Shown: positions 1 to 11,014, counted from the first letter of the stretch. The stretch: 64,000 bases of DNA from Cytidiella melzeri (GCA_022592445.1 JABYQR010000002.1:372001-436000), one strand, 5' to 3'. A program made the numbers and translations. Notes: a model not told the origin generated them from the letters alone.

Positions 1-1
1 A

Positions 2-418
2 GAGAGCTGGCCCACTCTAGTCTCGAACGTCGAGTCAGAGCCTGACACCACTGACATCGGACAAGACAAGATGCTTTCCACGGATTCCCGTTTCCAATCG
101 GTGCGCAACCTCGCAATGATCCTTGACGACGTCTTCTCTGCCGGCTACATGCCTTCACAGGCCAACTCTTACATCACTCCCAGTTCTTCGGCAGTCACGC
201 TGGACTTTGACGACTACGTCGACTTTTCGCCTAATGCTAGGCACAGTTCTGTTGTGAGCATGAGGAGACTTGCGACTCCGCTGGCAAGTGCGGTTAAGGT
301 CAAGGCATCGCAGCCCAATATATCACACGAGGACACCCTCCATTCTCCGCGGCCGCCGCGATACGGGCTGAGCGCGTCGATGGGTAGCATCGCATCTCTC
401 GTCTTGTGCTCTTCGTAG
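2..418 (+). CDS. 3' end of an unidentified protein gene (partial)
   Basis: The frame is open from the left edge and ends at a TAG at 416-418, so this is the C-terminal ~138 residues of a gene that starts outside the window. An internal Met at 71 is not needed as a start because the frame is open upstream of it. The visible protein is Ser/Pro-rich with no transmembrane segment or motif that I recognise. It includes the stretches SSSAVTLDFDDYVDFSP and SPRPPRYGLSASMGS, which look like a disordered regulatory tail. Function is unknown. Base composition and Ser/Pro richness support real coding sequence, but there is no family match to confirm it. Confidence 0.5.
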   Translation, partial: ESWPTLVSNVESEPDTTDIGQDKMLSTDSRFQSVRNLAMILDDVFSAGYMPSQANSYITPSSSAVTLDFDDYVDFSPNARHSSVVSMRRLATPLASAVKVKASQPNISHEDTLHSPRPPRYGLSASMGSIASLVLCSS

Positions 419-654
419 CTTGGCGACGCTGCATAATCACCCTGATCTTTGCTAAAGCTAGGATACATAATTTTGTATGATTTTTCATCACTTTGAATAT
501 ATTCCGAAATCCTAGCCCATGTAGTTGCCGGTCTTTGGGCATCTGAACAACTGAGGATAATCATTGCACAACATATCTTCTATGTCAGTTACAGTGAATT
601 TCGTGAAAGAAGCAGCAGCATAGATGTTAGCTCAATTTCAGAGATCTAAACAGC

Positions 655-742
655 GGGCACTTAGCACAGGGGTAGCGCGTTCGCTTCGCATTGTTATGAT
701 GTGACCTGCGAGAGGTCGAGGGTTCAAATCCCTCAGTGTCCA
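655..742 (+). tRNA. tRNA-Ala (anticodon CGC) with a 16-nt intron
   Basis: The acceptor arm GGGCACT (655-661) pairs with AGTGTCC (735-741) and leaves discriminator A at 742. It contains the G3:U70 wobble pair, which is the classic alanine identity element. The T arm is GAGGG/CCCTC around TTCAAAT (718-734). The anticodon stem is TTCGC/GCGAG. The loop reads TTCGCA, then a 16-nt insert (TTGTTATGATGTGACC), then T. Removing the insert after position 37, the usual eukaryotic tRNA intron site, gives a 7-nt loop with anticodon CGC (GCG codons). The D stem has one A-C mismatch. Confidence 0.93.
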
Positions 743-749
743 TTTTTTT
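743..749 (+). terminator. RNA polymerase III T-run terminator of tRNA-Ala
   Basis: A run of T residues follows the discriminator base directly, as expected for Pol III termination. Confidence 0.8.
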
Positions 750-1301
750 CCGGAAGCAATGTTGTGTCCATTCTTCTTCTGGGAGGCATTTCGCATGAGT
801 CATGCGGCTTCAAGTCCAAGCGGGCAAGCCCCATTCACAGATTTTGGTCGCCTTGTGCGTTCGCTTACAGACAGCGTCGGCGGAGTTGGGTCAGAATGTT
901 TAGCGGCATTCTGACATTGGATGCCTACTCGTACCCCTCGTACAGTTCAAGTTGATCACGTCTTCCCACTCCTGAGTACTTGTGCACTGGTTCCTTTGTT
1001 TGTGATAGTCAAACTCAACGCGGCCATGACCATCTAGAAGCGGCGGGTGAGCTCGATTTGGCTGTCCTGTATTCATGACTAAGGGGTTGGCAAGGGGGTA
1101 TTCGAGAAATATAGCCTTATGCGTCAAATATTGATCGCCCGGTGGCATCCCAATCTGCTGTGGCGCCTACTGTTCTGTATAATAGCGAAAGGCGAGCAAC
1201 GAGGGGCTTTTCCGGTGGGTTGTCAACTTTGTCCAGTGCACCCTCACTCAGTATCTCAAGTCTTATACCCCAGCCACACTCTCCCTTGAGCCAGGACGTC
1301 C
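750..1301. other. intergenic, nothing recognised
   Basis: Several short open frames occur but none carries a recognisable domain. This is the spacer between the tRNA gene and the DUF6533-type gene and probably contains the promoter of the latter. Confidence 0.5.
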
Positions 1302-3133
1302 ATGGCAGCTGCAGAACGGGCACATGTTCAGTCAGTGCAGTTGATTTCATGCCGCAGGCAGTCTATCTCATCACTCATAACCTTGTCTAGATTGATTGAT
1401 TCGTACTTTAGCCAGTCTGCAAGCGGTACGACACTGCTCTCTACCATACGCACTCTGCTGATACTCTGCGTCCGACCCCCCCCCCCCCTCTAGTGCTCTT
1501 CGTCTTCGACTACTGTCTTACCGTCGGTCAGGAGAGCAATCTCATCTGGAGACGTAAATGGACTATAGCGACCTGGCTGTTCATCGTCACTCGCTATGTC
1601 GCGCTTCTCTCCGCAGGATTGCAGTTCATTCAGAACAGCACAATTAGCGGTTACGTACGTGTACCCAGCTCTTCGCCGTTTCGAGAGTAAGCTGATTACT
1701 CTGTTTTCGTAGAGGTACGATATTATTGGGCCGGTATGTTTGTGATAACCCATACACACGGCACTTGCACGGTAGCTGTAAAGGAATGACTATCACGACG
1801 TCAACACTTTCTGTCGCAAAATTCCTATGCTTCGCCGGTGAGTAATGAATCCCTCAACGTAATTGCACAGTGCTATCTAAACACGTACCCTCAGTGTTCT
1901 CCGCCTTGAGAGTTTATGCACTTCTCGAAGGCAACCTACTCGTCACAGGTGTAGTTTTTGTGTTGACTCTCGTACCCGCCGCCACGAATATCGTAAGCCT
2001 CATTTATTACGTTGAATCTTTATCAGCCACATTGATGATTGTTTCCAGTACAAGTCCTGCGTGACCTCCTTCATGGTAGCTCCAGAATTCGAATTCGGAT
2101 TTCAGAGATGCATAGGATACTCGTCGGTAACTGAGAAACTAGCACTAGGGTACGTGTTACATCGCTTCTCGTGAACAGACGATAAAAATACAACGTAGGC
2201 GTACGTTGTTCTCTGGTCTATTGATTTACTATCCTTGTTAAATCGCGCGGGCTAACCGACAGTGTCCCTGACTACGCGTCTCACGGTGATTGTCGCCGAC
2301 ATTATTGTGATATGTACTACATGGTCCATAACGTATCAAGCTTATCGGACAGCCCAAAGGCACGGATTCTGGGCTCCTCTGGTAATAATGCTCTTTCGTG
2401 ATGGTAAGTCTTTCCTATTCTGTCATTTGAAGATCGGCCAGCGCTGACTATCGGCTATGCAGGTACACTCTATTTCATGTCAGTGTCCACATCTACTCGA
2501 GCCGCGTGAACATCAGACGAACTAAAGAGTTATTAGTATTCTACTCATCATGAACGTGATTGTCGTACTCCGAAATAATGTGGTGAGTGTCTGTTGCTCG
2601 CATCAGTTGTGTTCGAAGACCTACACAGACCCTCAGCCATCCTGGGAAAAGTACGACTTTGCGTCCCCATTCTTGGAATGGTCAGTGGCCGGAGCTATGG
2701 CGACCGCTGTCTCGCTTATACTGACCATGCTACGGGCACAAAATTAGCTTCACCCCAATCATCATTTGTCACTTCATACTCAACTTGCGTCAACTCGGTG
2801 CGCACGACGACGACTATATGTCTGGCCAGCAGTCAACTATTGTACGCTTTGCTGCTAATCTGGGACAGTCGGTGCGATTCGGCGGGTGGGAGGAGGACAA
2901 GAATACGAACCAAACGCAGAGATTCAGAGATAGTGGGGATATTCACCACCCGAAGAGTGAATCTATAGAGCTAGGTAAGGTTGAGGAAGGTATGGAGGAG
3001 GGGGAGGATGTCGACGTACACCTGGTGAGTGGTTGGCTATTCACGATCGTCTCTTATGCTTGGCGCTCATTCTGAATCGTTCCTGAAGGCCGGCACTGCT
3101 CTACCAGAGCTAGAGCACCTTGGTCGGGGCTGA
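1302..3133 (+). CDS. DUF6533 domain-containing seven-helix-type membrane protein
   Basis: This is a multi-exon member of the large basidiomycete DUF6533 family, polytopic membrane proteins of unknown role sometimes described as receptor-like. The proposed first exon is 1302-1425 and the intron 1426-1493 ends in a 13-C tract plus TCTAG. The splice joins in phase to give the family hallmark LFVFDYCLTVGQESNLIW followed by RKWTIATWLF. Later exons encode VFSALRVYALLEGN (about 1905-1940), a helix VVFVLTLVPAATNIV, and the TWSITYQAYRTAQ...LVIMLFRDG block (2262-2405), which matches the TM5 and LLRDGTLYF region of the family. The last large exon (from about 2760) is a hydrophilic cytosolic tail. A GTGAGT donor at 3025 and an AAG acceptor at 3088 add a final 15-codon exon ending in TGA at 3131-3133; without splicing the frame stops at 3075. 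Internal exon borders between 1650 and 2550 are only approximate. Family assignment is strong; function is unknown. Confidence 0.75.
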
Positions 3134-4041
3134 GTCGCGCTGTCGCCTTTCTACATTTCCGGAGGCAGTTTGTCTGTTACGATTTTTTTCGATGACTCCT
3201 TGCTGATGTACATATATGTTTTGACCTTGCCTTTCGGTGGCCCGGGTACCATAGACCTGGGTATGATTGGCAGACGTAGTGCCACCCATTGTGACTGCAG
3301 CAGATCCGCGGATACAAGGCGAGTGTAGCTGAGGGCTCAGCTAGGAATACTTACACCAGAAGCTCCTGTCGAATCCTCACTGAGAGGCGCAGGCTGTAGA
3401 AATGCAAATGACTGACTTTCGAACGAGCGATACTGCATGTCATGATCGTGTGGCCGATTCGCGAGCTGCTCGCTGTTGGTTGCTCTTTCAACGACGACCA
3501 ATGCTGCGGTACAACAAGCTCGGGTTTTGAGCAAATGGGCAGTGGCTCCAAGCTCTGGGGAATGCAGGTGAGTGGTTGCGTGTGGCCCGCTTTTCGACGT
3601 TGGTATTGTTCATCTTCTCCTATGTTCGAGAGCCTGAGCTGTGCCAGACCCTGACTTGAAGCTATGCCTACGTCTTACATCGTGTGGCTGTAGAACCAGG
3701 CAGCATTCTGTTACTGTCAGGAGAGACGTTGCAAGTTGCTGTCCCCATCAAAACGCAGTCACCCTACGCCTGTGTTATGAGTACGTCCTGACGATGGTAT
3801 TCGTTGAAAACCATCGCCATCCTTGTCTCGGAAGGTTACACTGCTCTTATGTTTGCACTGGCCAGATCGAACCAGTCGTAGGCAGTGCTACTAGTCGAGT
3901 CTCTGGAAGATCGAGTGATTGTTCTCTGGCCTCGAGGCAATACCTTGATCGATTGTTTCCCACATACATAAACGAGGGCCTTGGGTCAATGGTGTGCTAC
4001 TAGTACCCTCCCGTTCCACTGCACTACCACCACGTCTGCCA
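3134..4041. other. spacer between DUF6533 and DUF6535 genes
   Basis: No convincing exon was recognised. Short open frames at 3442-3654 and 3641-4003 are not conserved in any way I can see. Extra 5' exons or a 5' UTR of the downstream DUF6535 gene could lie here. Confidence 0.4.
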
Positions 4042-6847
4042 ATGCCCGTCGAAGTCGAAGATGAAGTACCAGTCCCGCCCCCTGCACCTGTTGTACGTGT
4101 TGCGCTACTGCGGAGGTGCTCGCTCGTTGACTGATTCCCCATCTGCCTCATGTTAGGCCACAATTCCCACACGACTTCGTCCGTCAAGCAGTGATGAATC
4201 CAGCTGGACGTGTTTGATGCGCCTCGTTCGACAAGAGGATGAGGACAAAGTGCAAATGTGTCAAGAAAAGGTCAACATGTGTCTGTTATTCGTGCGTCTT
4301 TGTCGCTCCTCGTCTGTATCCTGTGCACTCACGGATACGCCACAGTCTGGTTTATTCTCCATCGTGCTCTCTGTGTTCCTCGTCGACTCCCTCCGAAACC
4401 TACAGCCAAATTACGGGGCCATGACAGTCGAGCTACTTGGTCAAATCTCAGCTCAGACGCAGAGCTTTCTCCTCAGCCCGCAATACGCCAACGCCACCAT
4501 CATATTGCCCTCTCTCACCGTCAATGCAGCTTCGCCAACAGCAATCCACGTAACCACTCTGTGGACCGCGAGCTTGATTGTCAGCATCATCGCCGCATCT
4601 TTGGGTTTCCTCTTCAAACAGTGGTTGTTCGAATACATCACGCGAAACAGTTTGTCTCCTGAGGCAGACCTTCGCACGAGGCATTCCCAACGGTCGGAAT
4701 GGGGTCTTTTCGAACTCGTCGTGTTTCTGCCGCTCTTGTCCCAGATCTCCATGGCCCTGTTCTTCGCTGGATTGTGTATTCAAACCGTCCACGCGAACCC
4801 CACAGCCGGATATACCGCGGTCTCGCTTGTCGCGGGATGGGCCTGCGGCTTAGCCCTTCTCATTGTGGCGCCGGTCTTATCACCGCAATGTCCTTACAAG
4901 CTTCCATTCACGGAGTCTCTCACTGGTAGTATCAGATACTTCATTCGCCAGTCGTTATCGTCCCCGTGGCGCGTCTCTCCAACCATGAAGGTGTATCATG
5001 CATGGGAGAGCATTGTTATGGAGCAGGTCAACGCCGCGAAATGTGACGAGGTGGACATCGACCTTCTCGTGTCATTATACTCCAGACGACGTGAGGACCA
5101 CGTACTGAACATCATGTGGGACGCGTTGAAAGAGAGCGGGGCGACACCCGAGAATCTCCTCCGCTACGCCAAGAAGATCGTTGTAGTCGCCTATCCTACC
5201 TCTCGTTGGGACACAGAAAGTCACAAGAAGAACGCCGTGGTTCCTGTTGCAGCAATGAGATTGCGCTCTCTTCCTAAATCCGCATACTCTACCATCATTG
5301 AAAACATCGGTGGTCTTCTCCAGGAGGAGATATACTTACAAACAGGAGGGAATGATACCAAAGCGGTCGAGTGGTCGTCCTGGATGAAAGAAGCCCTCTG
5401 TTTCATCCTGGGAGATTCACCCCATTCTATTCCGCCAGGGACCAGCGCGCTGTTGGCCAAATTGATGAACGAAGACCGTGTTGACGCATTCTTTGACGTT
5501 ATCGTTTCTTCCCTTGCTGGTGACGAGACCTACTCCCAAGTCTCCGCGGACGACCTCGTCTACATCCTCAGCAGAATACAGGAACCGTTCAAGGTGCTCA
5601 AGACCATGGAATGCTTGCCCTGTCTCCTAGCTCTTCTACGTCGCTGTTTGTGCAATGATCAGCACGGCACCTTGACTCGCCACCGCAGCTTCCTTTCCGC
5701 GCTCAAGGGGCACGTATCGAGCATCCCTCCAGCTTGTCTTCACGCCATGGCACTGCTTCTCTTCAAGCGCCTCTCCGACGACATATTCCCCACCATGTAC
5801 TGGTTCGCGTATCTGTCGGACATCATCGATGTGCTACTCTACATTCACCACACTCTCCCCCCTGGCCAAGCAGAGTACGACGACCTTCACGCCCAACTCG
5901 TCAAACTTACCCGCCGGCTACTGCTACAATCCAGAAACACTGCAATCTACCTCAGACTTGCTTCCGGTCAGTCTCAGAACAATGAAGATCAGGTGACGTC
6001 TGCCTCTCGGTTGTTCCTCGACGCCTTTGTCAGCTCGACTGCAGCCGATCGTTTCCTCATCCTAGACAACATTAGGGCCGCCTTTGACTGGCAGCTGGTA
6101 CAGCGCCCAGAGGAGGAGGATAACACGTGGGACAGATACGTACGGCTTCACGTTACGAAGACATACCTCTTGGTTCTGAAGGCTGTCGAGGAGCTCAAGG
6201 ATCTCCAGTCTGCGGAGCCCCTCAAAGGGGTGCTGTCGATGATCAACGAACTCGTAGCTCGCAAGTTACGTGGGACTCTCACGATAGCGACTTTGCCTGA
6301 CTCCGATTCCTCTGTACCGGGAGATTCTGTGGAGAAGACGGACGTGGATGGCACCGAGGACGAGTTGAAGGCTAAGACTGGCGACGACGCGAAAGGAGCT
6401 GGTACTGATGAAGTCAACGTGGTGAAGCCGGTAGATGCGGAGGAAAAACAAGAAGGGGCGACGGATGTTAGTGCTGCGCAGGATGTCCAAGACGATAAGC
6501 CCGAAGATGCCAAGACCGTCCCGAAGGTTCCCTGTCAACAGGATATCGACGTAGCGAAGCATTGTCTATCCTTGGTGACGTCTCTTGAACCTGTCCCTGT
6601 CTCTCAAGGCACCAGCGACGACGAATTCGCGGCATGGGCAAAGTCTTTCGACGCTGGGTCCTCGTTTTTCTCTGACGACATCATTCAAGCGCTTCACGAG
6701 GTTCTGCCTAGGGATGACTCTGTTGCGCTGGCAAGACTCAGGAGGATCGAGTGGTTGAAAGCCGAGAAGGCTGAGTCGGCTGAGGTGAGCGCTTCCAGCG
6801 GCGTGAATGTCGCTGAAGTGGCTGAGGAAACCAAGAGCGCTGAGTAG
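4042..6847 (+). CDS. DUF6535 domain-containing membrane protein
   Basis: This belongs to a basidiomycete-specific family of unknown function with an N-terminal multi-helix membrane domain. Proposed exons are 4042-4092, 4157-4291 and 4346-6847, all joined in phase 0, giving about 895 residues. The 54-nt intron 4292-4345 is itself open in frame. Removing it restores the family signature CLLFSGLFSIVLSVFLVDSL followed by RNLQP. Further signatures are LWTASLIVSIIAASLGFLFKQW, a hydrophilic stretch EADLRTRHSQR, and two more helices (about residues 175-235). The central 400 residues look alpha-helical and repeat-like. The C-terminal ~180 residues are acidic and Ala/Glu/Asp-rich. The 3' third of this gene and its downstream flank are duplicated at about 20.8-22.4 kb. 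The start at 4042 is inferred from the phase-0 splice (GTACGT donor, TTAG acceptor). Confidence 0.8.
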
Positions 6848-7725
6848 TTGTCTTCTCTCAAATGTTGCAAGTGAACGAATGTATCAGTACATATGTGGCG
6901 AATCTGAAGGTTCGTTCAAGTTTTTTGACCAACGAACACCCCCGCCGCGCAAACGTTCGTGATGATTGATATCGATCACTCACGTTCACGTTTTATTGTC
7001 CTACAAAGTCACAATGCAGAACGATGTCTGACACTTTAGGCAACAACTATCGCCTGCAGCGCATCACGCAAGTCCTGTTTGATCATTCCCAGGCACGCAA
7101 AGATTAATCACGGTGCAAATGATCGTTTGGGTCTCTGCTGCGGTCGAGCTTGAAGCTGGAGCGAGTATCTCCGTCGACCTTGTGCGCACAGCGTGCTGTA
7201 CAACACTGCATAAGCTTAAAAGCGACTGAGCCCCTCGAGAGCCTGACGGGTTGTGGCGCAGATTCGCCGCTGCCTTGGCTTTTGTGGCCAACTCTCATCT
7301 TCTGGATGTACTAGCGGTAGAGGAAGTAAGTACGTGTTGAGTGCTTTCGAAGCGAGGAGTGCGGCATCATGATCGCCACTCTCCGAGGACTCGAAGTGTG
7401 CGTCGCACCCATGCTATTGATCTAAGTACAGCACTACTGTTGTCAAAAGCCAAACACTTCCACACATTCAGCCAGACAGATACATGCACAGCAAGCACCA
7501 TGTCACGAAACACTACGTTGGTCCTCCCCTTCAGTCGAGATCGTTGATACTGCGATCCTGAAGATCCAAGGAGCGCGCGATCAAAGCATTGTTCAAATCA
7601 TCCTTGTCGTCCCTGTCATCGTCATTTCAGTGCTGGCAGTTTCAATACGCAGAAGACTACTCACCGGGCTTGCAGTGGAGCTCCGCTAGGCTGAGCAGAT
7701 GGAGCATTGGTGCTGGAAAGTTGAG
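6295..7725 (+). repeat. source copy of a segmental duplication (3' end of DUF6535 gene plus downstream flank)
   Basis: This interval is related to 20800-22386. Matching landmarks include the coding stretch after GATTCCTCTGTAC, the sequence CGGCATCATGATCGCCACTC (7360 and 22035 regions), and a well conserved 200-bp block at about 7500-7710 versus 22160-22370. In the last block both copies keep an open frame that encodes a hydrophobic segment (IILVVPVIVISVLAVSIRRR) and stop at the same TAG. No gene could be defined between 6848 and 7725. Confidence 0.8.
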
Positions 7726-8185
7726 AGGATGGCGCATTTGGAGGATTTTGTCTAGCGTCGCCGGTGAGCGCACTCTTTTTTTTTTATATCTAAGTTTATA
7801 AATGTCCGTGCGTAATGTAGTTACATGTGAGACCATAATCCGAGACCATGAAGCGGCTGCCAGCGCCCGCCCCGATTGTGGGTTGTTTTATACAGTCCTC
7901 GGATGAGTGGTGTGGACCGGACAGCGAGGCAGTGGTGTTCAGGCACCGCCCAAGTGTCACAACCTATACTTGGCAGAGACAGAAAGGGAGACATAAACCC
8001 CCGGCCCCGTGGTGGCCTGCGGCTGTGAGTGCCCGATGCAACTGCTACTTTCTGACGGTTTTTTCAGGACGGGTGAATGTGGTATGTCCTAGGCCTGATG
8101 ACTTAGCCCCGTCTAAGCACGTTGTCGCTACTACACAGAAAGAGAAAATAACCCCCCCTGACACGGAGACAGGGCTCGACGTGAC
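7726..8185. other. no gene recognised
   Basis: A short open frame (7848-8222) has no recognisable content. The region lies between the segmental duplication and LTR-like sequence and is probably repeat-derived. Confidence 0.4.
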
Positions 8186-8921
8186 AAACAGGGACACGAA
8201 GTGGATATCGACGAGGAGGTAGTGGCAGGCGTGAAGCACAATGCTCTCACCAGCTATCAGACTTTGTTCAAGTTATCTAGCCCAGTAAAGACCAAGTTAG
8301 TATTGGGTACTACTAGCTATGTAGTACAGGAGGGGTTTGCTTACCTAGCCCAGTAAAGACCAAGAGGTCGAGATGGGGGCTAGGAGCGTACATGTAGCTG
8401 CTTATATAGACTTCAGGGACCTGCGCACAGACCATGTTGAGGGCAGGCTTTGCAAGAAGCCATGTGAACGAAGAACAAAAGAACTACCTAAAGGAGAACA
8501 ATAGCTATTGTCTAGACCTTGCCAAGAACTCTACCCATGAGAGAATCTATCTAAAAGGAGACCGACTATTGTATTCCATTCCCACACCTGTGAGAACATC
8601 CTTCCATAAAGAGAACAATAAGGAAAGAACAATAAGGAGCCCATGTGGACAGTATCTATGACGTCAAACCCTAGCTATGGGCTGAGCCATGGGCTTGTAG
8701 CCATGTGGTCTTACTCAAGCTAAGTCACATGCCAGTGTGACGTAGTAGCAAGTAATGTGACCGTGTGGAGCGTCTAAGCCATGTGATACAGGCGCTTAAT
8801 AGACGTGAAAAGGGAGTGTATGCAGAGAAGGTTGCAACTGAGCTGCAGCCCGGAGTTTTACAGATAATATAAAGAGGTAAATTGCAAAAATTAAGGGCTA
8901 GTCAGGCCATCCATGACACCC
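8186..8921 (-). repeat. possible degenerate solo LTR or LTR fragment (minus orientation)
   Basis: On the minus strand the segment would begin TGTCATGGATGGCCTGAC near 8921 and carries a TATA-like core (CTATATAAGCAGC, 8397-8410), as in retroelement LTRs. Two exact 20-bp direct repeats (CTAGCCCAGTAAAGACCAAG) start at 8277 and 8345. I could not find a partner LTR or a convincing target-site duplication, so the left boundary is arbitrary. Confidence 0.3.
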
Positions 8922-9000
8922 CCCTCCGTTAAGAAACAACCCAGCTACCAACGTGCCAGGTCATGGCACATAAAAGCCCTTTCACTCACTGAGACATCGG

Positions 9001-9250
9001 GTAAATAAACAAAACGTTATCGCGCGTTATATTGCGTGCCAGGGGTTTATCGCGCGCACTTGACATTATAATGATGTCCGCATAAGGCAGGTCCTTTAGA
9101 TTGCATTGTAAAGGCCAAGTGGCATGCGGTAAACAATTTTAAACTAATGTAAAGGCCCAGCACTCGATGTAAAGCAGTAGTGGCAGTAATATATTACATT
9201 GTTAACCATTCTGTGGCGGGCTTGGGACGGGGGGTGACATGAGTGTGAGA
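9001..9250 (+). repeat. terminal/subterminal repeat, mirror of 17300-17586
   Basis: The first 25 bp (9001-9025) match the reverse complement of 17562-17586 at 23 of 25 positions, with the shared core AAACAAAACGTTATCGC. Inside both segments similar short motifs recur (GTAAA/ATAAAG words and TTATCGCG words), which is typical of subterminal repeats of a DNA transposon. No transposase was found. Confidence 0.45.
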
Positions 9251-9469
9251 AAGTTGGGGCTTCGTAGGTTAGGAAGCCTCCAGTTTCGACCCCGCCGCAG
9301 AACACCACAGTGTAATGTTGTGCAGCGAGCGAGGTGAGAGTCGCGCCTTTTGTCTCGCAGTGAACGTGAGTCCGTCACCCACTGCCTAATCAAGGCATCT
9401 TCTGCACAAATCGGGAAACTGTCTTTCTCGCTCGACGCAGTTTGGTTTATTTCTTATAAGTTCACTTTG

Positions 9470-9790
9470 ACGAGGTGGATCGACTCCCTTCACACTTCCC
9501 TTCCCCGTCCTCGGCGCTCTCGCTCTCGTCGTCGTCGTCTCCCCCCAACCACCATCTTCTCTCTCTCTCCCCCGCTGCTCAACAACAACAACGCCCTCCA
9601 AGATCAGCTCGACCGTCCACTCGACTCTCTGAGTGCGGTCATAGACCTCAAGCGACACCGCATTCACCCGTGCAAGTCTGTTCAACATGCCAGATTCACT
9701 GTATGCACGCCAATTTTTTTCGCACATACAGTCTCATTCAATAGATTCTTTCAGTACTTCCCTTCCTACAAGAGACGGGGCCATGCCTCC
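9470..9790 (+). repeat. duplicated segment flanking the copia element, copy 1
   Basis: This segment is highly similar to 15928-16145 (the GACTCCCTTCACACTTCCC to GCAAGTCTGTTCAACA region), and its end (TACAGTCTCATTC to GAGACGG) is similar to 16880-16950. Indels between the copies in the middle part are multiples of three, so open frames are preserved on both strands, but no domain was recognised. It may be an exon of an unknown gene or part of an older repeat into which copia inserted nearby. Confidence 0.7.
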
Positions 9791-9859
9791 TTCTTCTAGA
9801 AATCCCTATCTGACGAACTTGAGACTCTGTCCCTACCACTACCGAATGCAGCACCTCCT

Positions 9860-10171
9860 TTGGACGATGTTCTTATGACACTACTCACAACGTACCTATT
9901 GCATACCTTGACCACAATTACTTGGACCAGATTCTCTCAGCTTAGCGACATGAACAACTCCAATGTCTCCCTCAGCCAATTCGCGCACGCTATACACACA
10001 TTTCCTACTCTCCTACGATGGCTCCCATATCTGCGCAACCTCGCGCCGAAGTTTTTGGACTCGACCCTCACGCGCGCCTACACTGCTCTCACCAGATCTT
10101 CGTCGCTATACTCTACTTATGGCAAGGACATGGCGCACAATGTTTACGCTCTGAACTCACTCGTATTATAG
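9860..10171 (+). pseudogene. unidentified coding-like relic upstream of the ALG9-like fragment
   Basis: The open frame encodes about 100 residues with leucine-rich content (AHAIHTFPTLLRWLPYLRNL) and then terminates. No family was recognised. Its position just before the ALG9-like fragment suggests it belongs to the same decayed or misplaced gene segment, but this is inference only. Confidence 0.25.
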
Positions 10172-10189
10172 GCATCGCAAACTGGGATC

Positions 10190-10521
10190 TTCAACAGACT
10201 CACGCTCTCTGTCTTGGCAGCATCTGTTGTCATATCTGTCACGCGAGGCATAGCGCTCTACCATTACTACCGCGCGCCCATGGCACTCATGAACCATTTC
10301 GAGGTGTACGAAATTCCTTGTGTTCTGAATGTGACGGGATACGTTTGCCTCCCAGGTATGACATCCTTCAAAGAGGCAGAACTGCTGTACCTCGCCAAGG
10401 AGACGACAGGCCCGTTATTCAACGTCAGCGTGTCGAAGTCCTTTGCAGGTCCATTGCCAACACTCCCATATCTCTCCCTCCCTTGGTCGTTATCCCAATC
10501 CGTGTCCCTTTCGAGCACATG
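10190..10521 (+). pseudogene. ALG9-like alpha-1,2-mannosyltransferase fragment
   Basis: The translated stretch ISVTRGIALYHYYRAPMALM followed by NHFEVYEIPCVLNVTGYVC resembles the luminal segment just after the last membrane helices of ALG9-type GT22 mannosyltransferases, where an SR.xALYxxYxAPM motif and an xxLPRVLNVTG motif are typical. The expected following motif (GKEWYRFP) is absent and the frame decays into unrelated sequence. The multi-helix catalytic N-terminal part is missing upstream. This is therefore a partial, probably non-functional copy, possibly captured by repeat activity. The assignment rests on about 50 residues. Confidence 0.45.
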
Positions 10522-10621
10522 ATCGTGCGAGGCATGGTGATGGTGACGGTGTTGAGTGTTACTGCTGTGGTGATGATGCCGACTGTATGAAGATGACTGG
10601 GTGTACAGAGCGGGATCGAGG

Positions 10622-10626
10622 GGAGG
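10622..10626. repeat. left 5-bp target-site duplication (GGAGG) of the copia element
   Basis: GGAGG directly precedes the 5' LTR and the same five bases follow the 3' LTR at 15840-15844. Confidence 0.85.
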
Positions 10627-10995
10627 TGTTGTTTTTGTTTCTCTTTAGTTCATCAGGCATGGACTCACTCACTCTTTCTGTACGCTCCTTATTCGGACTC
10701 AAGAGCTTTGTGGCGTCGGTACTGTATAGTGGCATGATTAGATAATCACGCGGATATCGCGCCAGCGCACAGACTCGCGCACCTCAGTTTCCTCGCACTA
10801 CTCGAGGCTGACTGAGGTACGATATTTATATACTTCTTTTGAACTCTTACAGTAGCTAACTTGTCGTAGATTACGTTCGCTTCGCGCTCTACAGGTTAGA
10901 CACTGAATATACTAGTTTCCTCGCACTACTCGAGGCTGACTGAGATTACGTTCGTTTCGCGCTCTACAGATTGGGCCACTCGTATCCCTGCAAAA
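10627..10995 (+). repeat. 5' LTR of copia element
   Basis: 369 bp. It contains a TATA-like box (ATATTTATATAC near 10817) and an internal duplication: the segment TTTCCTCGCACTACTCGAGG followed by CTGACTGAG occurs twice, as does the ATTACGTTCG to CTCTACAG block. Confidence 0.95.
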
Positions 10996-11014
10996 GGTTA
11001 TGAGCCCCGCGCTC
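10996..11014 (+). other. copia primer-binding site (initiator tRNA-Met half-molecule type)
   Basis: GGTTATGAGCCCCGCGC is nearly complementary to the anticodon-loop region of fungal initiator tRNA-Met, and begins directly after the LTR. Confidence 0.8.

Noticed and set aside
3891..4187. Minus-strand open frame opposite the start of the DUF6535 gene (DEVVWELWPNM...)
   Set aside because: Ser/Thr/Gly low complexity, antisense to a well-supported exon pair with consistent splice phases; treated as a shadow.
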